Assembly (NCBI GenBank): GCA_963693285.1
Contig: OY848921.1
Location: forward strand, 4,893,497 to 4,957,496
Reading direction: 5' to 3'
Origin: Xestospongia muta
Lineage: Eukaryota; Porifera; Demospongiae; Haplosclerida; Petrosiidae
Length of the DNA: 64,000 nucleotides
Positions 1-11,294 of this stretch are shown here, piece by piece. Made by a program: the position numbers and the translations under genes. The notes under the pieces were generated by a model, which worked only from the letters and a program-made list of their open reading frames with translations, searched no databases and was not told where the DNA came from. How positions within the stretch are numbered: position 1 is the stretch's first letter; each line of letters opens with the position of its first letter.

Positions 1-1875
1 TATTTTTAGCGTTTTAACCTATTTAGACAACTTTATTAGTATATTTAAACAGATAAACTTCCTAAAATCCTTAGATCACCTTATTTAACCAGTTTTCACA
101 GTTGATTTCTAATCTTTTTTAACTTTCAAAAAGCTCTAAACAGTTATTTTTAGCGTTTTAACCTATTTAGACAACTTTATTAGTATATTTAAACATATAA
201 ACTTACTAAACTCCTTAGCTCAGCTTATTTAACCAGTTTTCACAGTTAATTTCTAATCTTTTTTAACTTTCAAAAAGCTCTAAACTCTTTATTTTAGAGT
301 TTTAACCTATTTAGACTACTTTATTAGTATATTTAAGACAGATAAACTTACTAAACTCTTTAGATCAGCTTATTTAACCAGTTTTCACAATTAATTTCTA
401 ATCTTTTTTAACTTTCAAAAAGCTCTAAACTCTTTATTTTAGAGTTTTAACCTATTTAGACTACTTTATTAGTATATTTAAGACAGATAAACTTACTAAA
501 CTCTTTAGATCAGCTTATTTAACCAGTTTTCACTGTTGATTTCTAATCTTTTTTAACTTTCAAAAAGCTCTAAACAGTTATTTTTAGCGTTTTAACCTAT
601 TTAGACTACTTTATTAGTATATTTATGACAGATAAACTTTAGAAACTCTTTAGATCAGCTTATTTAACCAGTTTTCACAGTTAATTTCTAATCTTTTTTA
701 ACTTTCAAAAAGCTCTAAACTCTTTATTTTAGAGTTTTAACCTATTTAGACTACTTTATTAGTATATTTAAGACAGATAAACTTACTACACTCTTTAGAT
801 CAGCTAATTTAACCAGTTTTCCCACTTAATTTCTAATCTTTTTTAACTTTCAAAAAGCTCTAAACTTTTTATTTTAGAGTTTTAACCTATTTATACTACT
901 TTATTAGTATATTTAAGAGAGACAAACTTACTAAACTCTTTAGATCAGCTTCTTTAACCAGTTTTCACAGTTAATTTCTAATCTTTTTAACTTTCAAATG
1001 CTCTAAACACTTTATTTTAGAGTTTTAACCTATTTAGACTACTTTATTAGTATATTTAATATAGATAAACTTACTAAACTCTTTAGATCAGCTTATTTAA
1101 CCAGTTTTCACAATTAATTTCTAATCTTTTTTAACTTTCAAAAAGCTCTAAACTCTTTATTTTAGAGTTTTAATCTATTTAGACTACTTTATTAGTATAT
1201 TTAAGACAGATAAACTTACTAAACTCTTTAGATCAGCTTATTTAACCAGTTTTTACAGTTAATTTCTAATCTTTTTTAACTTTCAAAAAGCTCTAAACTC
1301 TTTATTTTAGAGTTTTAACCTATTTAGACTACTTTATTAGTATATCTAAGACAGATAAACTTACTAAACTCTTTAGATCAGCTTATTTAACCAGTTTTCA
1401 CAGTTAATTTCTAAATCTTTTTAACTTTGAAAAAACTCTAAACACTTTATTTTAGAGTTTTAACCTATTTAGACTTCTTTATTAGTATATTTAAGAGAGA
1501 CAAACTTACTAAATTCTTTAGATCAGCTTATTTAACCAGTTTTCACAGTTGATTTCTAATCTTTTTTAACTTTCAAAAAGCTCTAATCAGTTATTTTTAG
1601 CGTTTTAACCTATTTAGACAACTTTATTAGTATATTTAAGAGAGATAAACTTACTAAACTCTTTAGATCAGCTTATTTAACCAGTTTTCACAGTTAATTT
1701 CTAATCTTTTTTAACTTTCAAAAAGCTCTAAACTCTTTATTTTAGAGTTTTAACCTATTTAGTCTACTTTATTAGTATATTTAAGAGAGATAAACTCACT
1801 AAACTCTTTAGATCAGCTTATTTAACCAGTTTTCACAGTTGATTTCTAATCTTTTTTAACTTTCAAAAAGCTCTA
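1..1875 (+). repeat. 18-monomer duplication, copy 1 (offset 2603)
   Basis: This segment recurs at 2604-4478 with a constant offset of 2603 bp. Shared diagnostic variants include CTTCCTAAAATCC (near 50 and 2652), TTTATGACAGATAAACTTTAG (near 623 and 3226), ACTACACTC (788 and 3391), AAATGCTC, AGTCTAC and AAACTCACT. The few differences I noticed include GCTCTAAAC versus GCTCAAAAC (near 860 and 3463) and GATCAGC versus GATGAGC (near 1522 and 4125). Similarity stops at about 1876, where the next monomer is CTCCATATTTTAGAG here but a type II TCAGTTATTTTTAGCG in the other copy. The window edge cuts the left side, so the true start is unknown. Confidence 0.88.
12..155 (+). repeat. Representative type II monomer (CAGTTATTTTTAGCG class, 144 bp)
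   Basis: Type II copies end in CAGTTATTTTTAGCG instead of CTCTTTATTTTAGAG. The following monomer often reads AGACAAC rather than AGACTAC, AAACAGAT rather than AAGACAGAT (1 bp shorter), and CAGTTGATTTC rather than CAGTTAATTTC. These linked variants recur together, for example near 145, 2604, 10700, 14200, 17650, 26190, 33470 and 36360, so type II is a real subfamily and not scattered mutation. The GCG supplies a CpG that types I and III lack. Pairs of type II monomers are common, the second often with AAACATATAAAC (near 191, 2794, 26380, 33655, 36545). Confidence 0.88.
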
Positions 1876-2455
1876 AACTCCATATTTTAGAGTTTTAACC
1901 TATTTAGACTACTTTATTAGTATATTTAAGACAGATAAACATACTAAACTCTTTAGATCAGCTTATTTAACCAGTTTTCACTGTTGATTTCTAATCTTTT
2001 TTAACTTTCAAAAAGCTCTAAACAGTTATTTTTAGCGTTTTAACCTATTTAGACCACTTTATTAGTATATTTAAGACAGATAAACTTACTAATCTCTGTA
2101 GACACCTTATTTAACCAGTTTTCAAAGTTAATTTCTAATCTTTTTAACTTTGAAAAAGCTCTAAACACTTTATTTTAGAGTTTTAACCTATTTAGACAAC
2201 TTTATTAGTATATTTAAGAGAGATAAACTTACTAAACTCTTTAGATCAGCTTATTTAACCAGTTTTAACAGTTAATTTTAATCTTTTTTAACTTTCAAGA
2301 AGCTCTAAAATCTTTATTTTAGAGTTTAAACCTATTTAGACTACTTTATTAGTATATTTAAGAGAGATAAACTTACTAAACTCTTTAGATCAGCTTATTT
2401 AACCAGTTTTCACAGTTAATTTCTAATCTTTTTTAACTTTCAAAAAGCTCTAAAC
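1876..2455 (+). repeat. CCATAT/CTGTAGACACC segment, copy 1
   Basis: A roughly 4-monomer segment marked in order by CTCCATATTTTAGAG, AAACATACTAAAC, TTTTCACTGTTGATTTC, CTCTGTAGACACC, TTTTCAAAGTTAATTTC, AACTTTGAAAAAG and CTTTCAAGAAGC. The same ordered set recurs at 5637-6216 (offset 3761). It also recurs near 35630-36190, about 30 kb further on, where the last marker reads CTTTCAAAAAGC. Isolated pieces (CTGTAGACACC with TTTTCAAAG) lie in the 3.47 kb higher-order repeats near 12081, 15697, 19167 and 22640. Confidence 0.85.
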
Positions 2456-2603
2456 ACTTTATTTTAGAGTTTTAACCTATTTAGACTACTTTATTAGTAT
2501 ATTTAAGAGAGATAAACTTACTAAACTCTTTAGATCAGCTTATTTAACCAGTTTTCACAGTTGATTTCTAATCTTTTTTAACTTTCAAAAAGCTCTAAAC
2601 AGT

Positions 2604-4478
2604 TATTTTTAGCGTTTTAACCTATTTAGACAACTTTATTAGTATATTTAAACAGATAAACTTCCTAAAATCCTTAGATCACCTTATTTAACCAGTTTTC
2701 ACAGTTGATTTCTAATCTTTTTTAACTTTCAAAAAGCTCTAAACAGTTATTTTTAGCGTTTTAACCTATTTAGACAACTTTATTAGTATATTTAAACATA
2801 TAAACTTACTAAACTCCTTAGCTCAGCTTATTTAACCAGTTTTCACAGTTAATTTCTAATCTTTTTTAACTTTCAAAAAGCTCTAAACTCTTTATTTTAG
2901 AGTTTTAACCTATTTAGACTACTTTATTAGTATATTTAAGACAGATAAACTTACTAAACTCTTTAGATCAGCTTATTTAACCAGTTTTCACAATTAATTT
3001 CTAATCTTTTTTAACTTTCAAAAAGCTCTAAACTCTTTATTTTAGAGTTTTAACCTATTTAGACTACTTTATTAGTATATTTAAGACAGATAAACTTACT
3101 AAACTCTTTAGATCAGCTTATTTAACCAGTTTTCACTGTTGATTTCTAATCTTTTTTAACTTTCAAAAAGCTCTAAACAGTTATTTTTAGCGTTTTAACC
3201 TATTTAGACTACTTTATTAGTATATTTATGACAGATAAACTTTAGAAACTCTTTAGATCAGCTTATTTAACCAGTTTTCACAGTTAATTTCTAATCTTTT
3301 TTAACTTTCAAAAAGCTCTAAACTCTTTATTTTAGAGTTTTAACCTATTTAGACTACTTTATTAGTATATTTAAGACAGATAAACTTACTACACTCTTTA
3401 GATCAGCTAATTTAACCAGTTTTCCCACTTAATTTCTAATCTTTTTTAACTTTCAAAAAGCTCAAAACTTTTTATTTTAGAGTTTTAACCTATTTATACT
3501 ACTTTATTAGTATATTTAAGAGAGACAAACTTACTAAACTCTTTAGATCAGCTTCTTTAACCAGTTTTCACAGTTAATTTCTAATCTTTTTAACTTTCAA
3601 ATGCTCTAAACACTTTATTTTAGAGTTTTAACCTATTTAGACTACTTTATTAGTATATTTAATATAGATAAACTTACTAAACTCTTTAGATCAGCTTATT
3701 TAACCAGTTTTCACAATTAATTTCTAATCTTTTTTAACTTTCAAAAAGCTCTAAACTCTTTATTTTAGAGTTTTAATCTATTTAGACTACTTTATTAGTA
3801 TATTTAAGACAGATAAACTTACTAAACTCTTTAGATCAGCTTATTTAACCAGTTTTTACAGTTAATTTCTAATCTTTTTTAACTTTCAAAAAGCTCTAAA
3901 CTCTTTATTTTAGAGTTTTAACCTATTTAGACTACTTTATTAGTATATCTAAGACAGATAAACTTACTAAACTCTTTAGATCAGCTTATTTAACCAGTTT
4001 TCACAGTTAATTTCTAAATCTTTTTAACTTTGAAAAAACTCTAAACACTTTATTTTAGAGTTTTAACCTATTTAGACTTCTTTATTAGTATATTTAAGAG
4101 AGACAAACTTACTAAATTCTTTAGATGAGCTTATTTAACCAGTTTTCACAGTTGATTTCTAATCTTTTTTAACTTTCAAAAAGCTCTAATCAGTTATTTT
4201 TAGCGTTTTAACCTATTTAGACAACTTTATTAGTATATTTAAGAGAGATAAACTTACTAAACTCTTTAGATCAGCTTATTTAACCAGTTTTCACAGTTAA
4301 TTTCTAATCTTTTTTAACTTTCAAAAAGCTCTAAACTCTTTATTTTAGAGTTTTAACCTATTTAGTCTACTTTATTAGTATATTTAAGAGAGATAAACTC
4401 ACTAAACTCTTTAGATCAGCTTATTTAACCAGTTTTCACAGTTGATTTCTAATCTTTTTTAACTTTCAAAAAGCTCTA
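2604..4478 (+). repeat. 18-monomer duplication, copy 2
   Basis: Second copy of 1-1875, in register through its whole length. Its later part also overlaps the next duplication (3320-5195 recurs at 6214-8097 at offset 2894), so successive duplications partly overlap. This mosaic is what unequal exchange with shifting register would leave. Both offsets are close to whole monomer multiples, 18 and 20. Confidence 0.87.
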
Positions 4479-5195
4479 ATCAGTTATTTTTAGCGTTTTA
4501 ACCTATTTAGACAACTTTATTAGTATATTTAAGACAGATAAACTTACAAAACTCTTTAGATCAGCTTATTTAACCAGTTTTCACAATTAATTTGTAATCT
4601 TTTTTAACTTTGAAAAAGCTCTAAACTCTTTATTTTAGAGTTTTAACCTATTTAGACTACTTTATTAGTATATTTAAGAGAGATAAACTTACTAAACTCT
4701 TTAGATCAGCTTATTTAACCAGTTTTCACAGTTGATTTCTAATCTTTTTTAACTTTCAAAAAGCTCTAAACACTTTATTTTAGAGTTTTAACCTATTTAG
4801 ACTACTTTATTAGTATATTTAAGAGAGATAAACTTACTAAACTCATTAGATCAGCTTATTTAACCAGTTTTAACAGTTGATTTCTAATCTTTTTTAACTT
4901 TCAAAAAGCTCTAAACTCTTTATTTTAGAGTTTTAACCTATTTAGACTACTTTATTAGTATATTTAAGACAGATAAACTTACTAAACTCGTTAGATCAGC
5001 TTATTTAACCAGTTTTCACACTTTATTTCTAATCTTTTTTAACTTTCAAAAAGCTCTAAACAGTTATTTTTAGCGTTTTAACCTAGTTAGACCTCTTCCT
5101 TAGTATATTTAAAAGAGATAAACTTACTAAACTCTTTAGATCAGCTTATTTAACCAGTTTTCACAGTTAATTTCTAATCTTTTTTAACTTTCAAA
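3320..5195 (+). repeat. 20-monomer duplication, copy 1 (offset 2894)
   Basis: Offset 2894 bp links ACTACACTC (3391 and 6285), the type II TAATCAGTTATTTTT followed by ACAAAACTC (4477 and 7371; 4547 and 7441), CTCGTTAG, and the type IIb CCTCTTCC monomer (near 5090 and 7978). Small differences exist, such as CTCATTAG versus CTCTTTAG near 4843 and 7737. Similarity ends near 5195 and 8097, where one copy continues with a type I and the other with a type II monomer. Confidence 0.85.
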
Positions 5196-5636
5196 AAGCT
5201 CTAAACTCTTTATTTTAGAGTTTTAACCTATTTAGACTACTTTATTAGTATATTTAAGTAAGATAAACTTACTAAACTCTTTAGATCAGCTTATTTAACC
5301 AGTTTTCACAGTTAATTTCTAATCTTTTTAACTTTCAAAAGCCCTAAACACTTTATTTTAGAGTTTTAACCTATTTAGACTACTTTATTAGTATATTTAA
5401 TTGAGATAAACTTACTAAACTCTTTAGATCAGCTTATTTAACCAATTTTTACAGTTAATTTCTAATCTTTTTTAACTTTCAAAAAGCTCGAAACTCTTTA
5501 TTTTAGAGTTTTAACCTATTTAGACTACTTTATTAGTATATTTAAGACAGATAAACTTACTAAACTCTTTAGATCAGCTTATTTAACCAGTTTTCACAGT
5601 TAATTTCTAATCTTTTTTAACTTTCAAAAAGCTCTA

Positions 5637-6216
5637 AACTCCATATTTTAGAGTTTTAACCTATTTAGACTACTTTATTAGTATATTTAAGACAGATAAA
5701 CATACTAAACTCTTTAGATCAGCTTATTTAACCAGTTTTCACTGTTGATTTCTAATCTTTTTTAACTTTCAAAAAGCTCTAAACAGTTATTTTTAGCGTT
5801 TTAACCTATTTAGACCACTTTATTAGTATATTTAAGACAGATAAACTTACTAAACTCTGTAGACACCTTATTTAACCAGTTTTCAAAGTTAATTTCTAAT
5901 CTTTTTAACTTTGAAAAAGCTCTAAACACTTTATTTTAAAGTTTTAACCTATTTAGACTACTTTATTAGTATATTTAAGAGAGATAAACTTACTAAACTC
6001 TTTAGATCAGCTTATTTAACAAGTTTTAACAGTTAATTTTTAATCTTTTTTAACTTTCAAGAAGCTCTAAAATCTTTATTTTAGAGTTTAAACCTATTTA
6101 GACTACTTTATTAGTATATTTAAGAGAGATAAACTTACTAAACTCTTTAGATCAGCTTATTTAACCAGTTTTCACAGTTAATTTCTAATCTTTTTTAACT
6201 TTCAAAAAGCTCTAAA
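5637..6216 (+). repeat. CCATAT/CTGTAGACACC segment, copy 2
   Basis: Second copy of 1876-2455 at offset 3761. Its upstream neighbour (from about 5400, with CCAATTTTTACAG and GCTCGAAAC) is shared with about 35390 onward at an offset of 29990 bp. The segment 5400-6216 as a whole therefore has a relative about 30 kb away in the same array and the same orientation. Confidence 0.84.
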
Positions 6217-8097
6217 CTCTTTATTTTAGAGTTTTAACCTATTTAGACTACTTTATTAGTATATTTAAGACAGATAAACTTACTACACTCTTTAGATCAG
6301 CTAATTTAACCAGTTTTCACAGTTAATTTCTAATCTTTTTTAACTTTCAAAAAGCTCAAAACTATTTATTTTAGAGTTTTAACCTATTTATACTACTTTA
6401 TTAGTATATTTAAGAGAGACAAACTTACTAAACTCTTTAGATCAGCTTCTTTAACCAGTTTTCACAGTTAATTTCTAATCTTTTTAACTTTCAAATGCTC
6501 TAAACACTTTATTTTAGAGTTTTAACCTATTTAGACTACTTTATTAGTATATTTAATATAGATAAACTTACTAAACTCTTTAGATCAGCTTATTTAACCA
6601 GTTTTCACAATTAGTTTCTATTCTTTTTTAACTTTCAAAAAGCTCTAAACTCTTTATTTTAGAGTTTTAATCTATTTAGACTACTTTATTAGTATATTTA
6701 AGACAGATAAACTTACTAAACTCTTTAGATCAGCTTATTTAACCAGTTTTCACAGTTAATTTCTAATCTTTTTTAACTTTCAAAAAGCTCTAAACTCTTT
6801 ATTTTAGAGTTTTAACCTATTTAGACTACTTTATTAGTATATTTAAGACAGATAAACTTACTAAACTCTTTAGATCAGCTTATTTAACCAGTTTTCACAA
6901 TTAATTTCTAAATCTTTTTAACTTTGAAAAAACTCTAAACACTTTATTTTAGAGTTTTAACCTATTTAGACTTCTTTATTAGTATATTTAAGACAGATAA
7001 ACTTACTAAACTCTTTAGATCAGCTTATTTAACCAGTTTTCACAGTTGATTTCTAATCTTTTTTAACTTTCAAAAAGCTCTAATCAGTTATTTTTAGCGT
7101 TTTAACCTATTTAGACAGCTTTATTAGTATATTTAAGAGAGATAAACTTACTAAACTCTTTAGATCAGCTTATTTAACCAGTTTTCACAGTTAATTTCTA
7201 ATCTTTTTTAACTTTCAAAAAGCTCTAAACTCTTTATTTTAGAGTTTTAACCTATTTAGTCTACTTTTTTAGTATATTTAATAGAGATAAACTCCATAAA
7301 CTCTTTAGATCAGCTTATTTAACCAGTTTTCACAGTTGATTTCTAATCTTTTTTAACTTTCAAAAAGCTCTAATCAGTTATTTTTAGCGTTTTAACCTAT
7401 TTAGACAACTTTATTAGTATATTTAAGACAGATAAACTTACAAAACTCTTTAGATCAGCTTATTTAACCAGTTTTCACAATTAATTTGTAATCTTTTTTA
7501 ACTTTCAAAAAGCTCTAAACTCTTTATTTTAGAGTTTTAACCTATTTAGACTACTTTATTAGTATATTTAAGAGAGATAAACTTACTAAACTCTTTAGAT
7601 CAGCTTATTTAACCAGTTTTCACAGTTGATTTCTAATCTTTTTTAACTTTCAAAAAGCTCTAAACACTTTATTTTAGAGTTTTAACCTATTTAGACTACT
7701 TTATTAGTATATTTAAGAGAGATAAACTTACTAAACTCTTTAGATCAGCTTATTTAACCAGTTTTAACAGTTGATTTCTAATCTTTTTTAACTTTCAAAA
7801 AGCTCTAAACTCTTTATTTTAAAGTTTTAACCTATTTAGACTACTTTATTAGTATATTTAAGACAGATAAACTTACTAAACTCGTTAGATCAGCTTATTT
7901 AACCAGTTTTCACACTTAATTTCTAATCTTTTTTAACTTTCAAAAAGCTCTAAACAGTTATTTTTAGCGTTTTAACCTAGTTAGACCTCTTCCTTAGTAT
8001 ATTTAAAAGAGATAAACTTACTAAACTCTTTAGATCAGCTTATTTAACCAGTTTTCACAGTTAATTTCTAATCTTTTTTAACTTTCAAAAAGCTCTA
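6214..8097 (+). repeat. 20-monomer duplication, copy 2
   Basis: In-register copy of 3320-5195. Within it, TCTACTTTTTTAG and AACTCCATAAAC near 7261-7300 are private changes, giving a 1-bp shorter monomer. The start abuts the end of the CCATAT segment copy 2, so the join near 6214 is a breakpoint between two different duplication registers. Confidence 0.84.
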
Positions 8098-8734
8098 AAC
8101 AGTTATTTTCAGCGTTTTAAGCTATTTAGACCACTTTATTAGTATATTTAAGACAGATAAACTTACTAAACTCTTTAGATCACCTTATTTAACCAGTTTT
8201 CACACTTAATTTCTAAACTTTTTTAACTTTCAAAAAGCTCTAAACACTTTATTTTAGAGTTTTAACCTATTTAGACTACTTTATTAGTATATTTAAGAGA
8301 GATAAACTTACTAAACTCTTTAGATCAGCTTATTTAACCAGTTTTCACAGTTAATTTCTAATTATTTTAACTTTCAAAAACCTCTAAACTCTTTATTTTA
8401 GAGTTTTAACCTATTTAGACTACTTTATTAGTATATTTAAGAGAGATAAACTTACTAAACTCTTTAGATCAGCTTATTTAACCAGTTTTAACAGTTAATT
8501 TCTAATCTTTTTTAACTTTCAAAAAGCTCTAAACTCTTTATTTTAGAGTTTTAACCTATTTAGACTACTTTATTAGTATTTTTAAGTGAAATAAACTTAC
8601 TAAACTCTTTAGATCAGCTTATTTAACCAGTATTCACAGTTAATTTCTAATCTTTTTAACTTTCAAAAAGCTCTAAACAGTTTATTTTAGAGTTTTAACC
8701 TATTTAGACTATTTTATTAGTATATTTAATATAG

Positions 8735-9257
8735 ATAAACTTACTAAACTCTTTAGATCAGCTTATTTAAACAGTTTTCACAGTTAATTTCTAATCTTTT
8801 TTAACTTTTAAAAGCTATAAACAGTTATTTTTAGCGTTTTAACCTATTTAGACCACTTTATTAGTATATTTAAGACAGATAAACTTACGAAACTCTTTAG
8901 ATCATCTTATTTAACCAGTTTTCACAGTTAATTTCTAATCTTTTTTAACTTTCAAAAAGCTCTAAACTCTTTATTTTAGAGTTTTAACCTATTTAGACTA
9001 CTTTATTAGTATATTTAAGACAGATAAACTTACTAAACTCTTTAGATCAGCTTATTTAATCAGTTTTCACAGTTAATTTCTAATCTTTTTTAACTATCAA
9101 AAAGCTGTAAACTGTTTATTTTAGAGTTTTAACCTATTTAGACTACTTTATTAGTATTTTTAAGTGAGATAAACTTACTAAACTCTTTAGATCAGCTTAT
9201 TTAACCTGTATTCACAGTTGATTTCTAATCTTTTTTAACTTTCAAAAAGCTCTAAAC
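8735..9257 (+). repeat. 4-monomer tandem duplication, copy 1
   Basis: The markers TTATTTAAACAGTTTTC (8769), ACTTTTAAAAGCTATAAAC, ACTTACGAAAC, GATCATC, TTTAATCAG, AACTATCAAAAAGCTGTAAAC, TTTTTAAGTGAGAT and AACCTGTATTC occur in this order. All recur 579 bp downstream in 9314-9836. A related but diverged set is found near 39900-40400 and 51220-51720. The unit is four monomers long. Confidence 0.86.
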
Positions 9258-9313
9258 TCTTTATTTTAGAGTTTTAATCTATTTAGACTACTTTATTAGT
9301 ATATTTAAGACAG

Positions 9314-9836
9314 ATAAACTTACTAAACTCTTTAGATCAGCTTATTTAAACAGTTTTCACAGTTAATTTCTAATCTTTTTTAACTTTTAAAAGCTATAAA
9401 CAGTTATTTTTAGCGTTTTAACCTATTTAGACCACTTTATTAGTATATTTAAGACAGATAAACTTACGAAACTCTTTAGATCATCTTATTTAACCAGTTT
9501 TCACAGTTAATTTCTAATCTTTTTTAACTTTCAAAAAGCTCTAAACTCTTTATTTTAGAGTTTTAACCTATTTAGACTACTTTATTAGTATATTTAAGAC
9601 AGATAAACTTACTAAACTCTTTAGATCAGCTTATTTAATCAGTTTTCACAGTTAATTTCTAATCTTTTTTAACTATCAAAAAGCTGTAAACTGTTTATTT
9701 TAGAGTTTTAACCTATTTAGACTACTTTATTAGTATTTTTAAGTGAGATAAACTTACTAAACTCTTTAGATCAGCTTATTTAACCTGTATTCACAGTTGA
9801 TTTCTAATCTTTTTTAACTTTCAAAAAGCTCTAATC
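9314..9836 (+). repeat. 4-monomer tandem duplication, copy 2
   Basis: Copy of 8735-9257 at offset 579. The two copies leave into different subtypes: copy 1 is followed by a type I CTCTTTATTTTAGAG monomer and copy 2 by a type II TCAGTTATTTTTAGCG monomer. The right breakpoint is therefore inside the AAAGCTCTAA block, where most subtype switches in this array occur. Confidence 0.85.
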
Positions 9837-10084
9837 AGTTATTTTTAGCGTTTTAACCTATTTAGACAACTTTATTAGTATATTTAAGAGAGATAAACTT
9901 ACTAAACTCTTTAGATCAGCTTATTTAACCAGTTTTCACAGTTGATTTCTAATCTTTTTTAACTTTCAAAAAGCTCTAAACTCTTTATTTTAGAGTTTTA
10001 ATCTATTTAGACTACTTTATTAGTATATTTAAGACAGATAAACTTATTAAACTCTTTAGATCAGCTTATTTAACCAGTTTTCAC

Positions 10085-10250
10085 ACTTAATTTCTAATCT
10101 TTTTTAACTTTCAAAAAGCTCTAAACAGTTATTTTTAGCGTTTTAACCTAGTTAGACCACTTCCTTAGTATATTTAAAAGAGATAAACTTACTAAACTCT
10201 TTAGATCAGCTTATTTAATCAGTTTTCACAGTTAATTTCTAATCTTTTTT
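10085..10250 (+). repeat. Type IIb monomer variant (CTAGTTAGACC..CTTCC)
   Basis: A distinctive type II derivative carries CACTTAATTTC, then CAGTTATTTTTAGCG, AACCTAGTTAGACCACTTCC, and AAAAGAGAT in the 36-43 region. It recurs near 5090, 7978, 10148, 17961, 21432, 25048, 27214, 29383, 39122, 41003, 48610 and 50437. Copies near 5090, 7978, 39122 and 50437 read CCTCTTCC; the others read CCACTTCC. It usually occurs once per higher-order unit, which makes it a good landmark for phasing the array. The coordinates given are those of the copy in the 10 kb mosaic segment. Confidence 0.85.
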
Positions 10251-11294
10251 AACTTTCAAAAAGCTCTAAACAGTTATTTTCAGCGTTTTAACCATTTAGA
10301 CCACTTTATTAGTATATTTAAGACAGATAAACTTACTAAACTCTTTAGATCACCTTATTTAACCAGTTTTCAAACTTAATTTCTAAACTTTTTTAACTTT
10401 CAAAAAGCTCTAAACACTTTATTTTAGAGTTTTAACCTATTTAGACTACTTTATTAGTATATTTAAGACAGATAAACTTACTAAACTCTTTAGATCAGCT
10501 TATTTAACCAGTTTTCACAGTTAATTTCTAATCTTTTTTAACTTTCAAAAAGCTCTAAAATCTTTATTTTAGAGTTTAAACCTATTTAGACTACTTTATT
10601 AGTATATTTAAGAGAGATAAACTTACTAAACTCTTTAGATCAGCTTATTTAACCAGTTTTCACAGTTGATTTCTAATCTTTTTTAACTTTCAAAAAGCTC
10701 TAAACAGTTATTTTTAGCGTTTTAACCTATTTAGACAACTTTATTAGTATATTTAAAAAGATAATCTTACTAAACTCCTTAGATCAGCTTATTTAACCAG
10801 TTTTCACAGTTGATTTCTAATCTTTTTTAACTTTCAAAAAGCTCTAAACAGTTATTTTTAGCGTTTTAACCTATTTAGACAACTTTATTAGTATATTTAA
10901 ACAGATAAACTTACTAAACTCCTTAGCTCAGCTTATTTAACCAGTTTTCACAGTTAATTTCTAATCTTTTTTAACTTTCAAAAAGCTCTAAACTCTTTAT
11001 TTTAGAGTTTTAACCTATTTAGACTACTTTATTAGTATATTTAAGACAGATAAACTTACTAAACTCTTTAGATCAGCTTATTTAACCAGTTTTCACAGTT
11101 AATTTCTAATCTTTTTTAACTTTCAAAAAGCTCTAAACACTTTATTTTAGAGTTTTAACCTATTTAGACTACTTTCTTAGTACATTTAATTGAGATAAAC
11201 TTACTAAACTCTTTAGATCAGCTTATTTAACCAATTTTTACAGTTAATTTCTAATCTTTTTTAACTTTCAAAAAGCTCTAAACTCTTTATTTTA

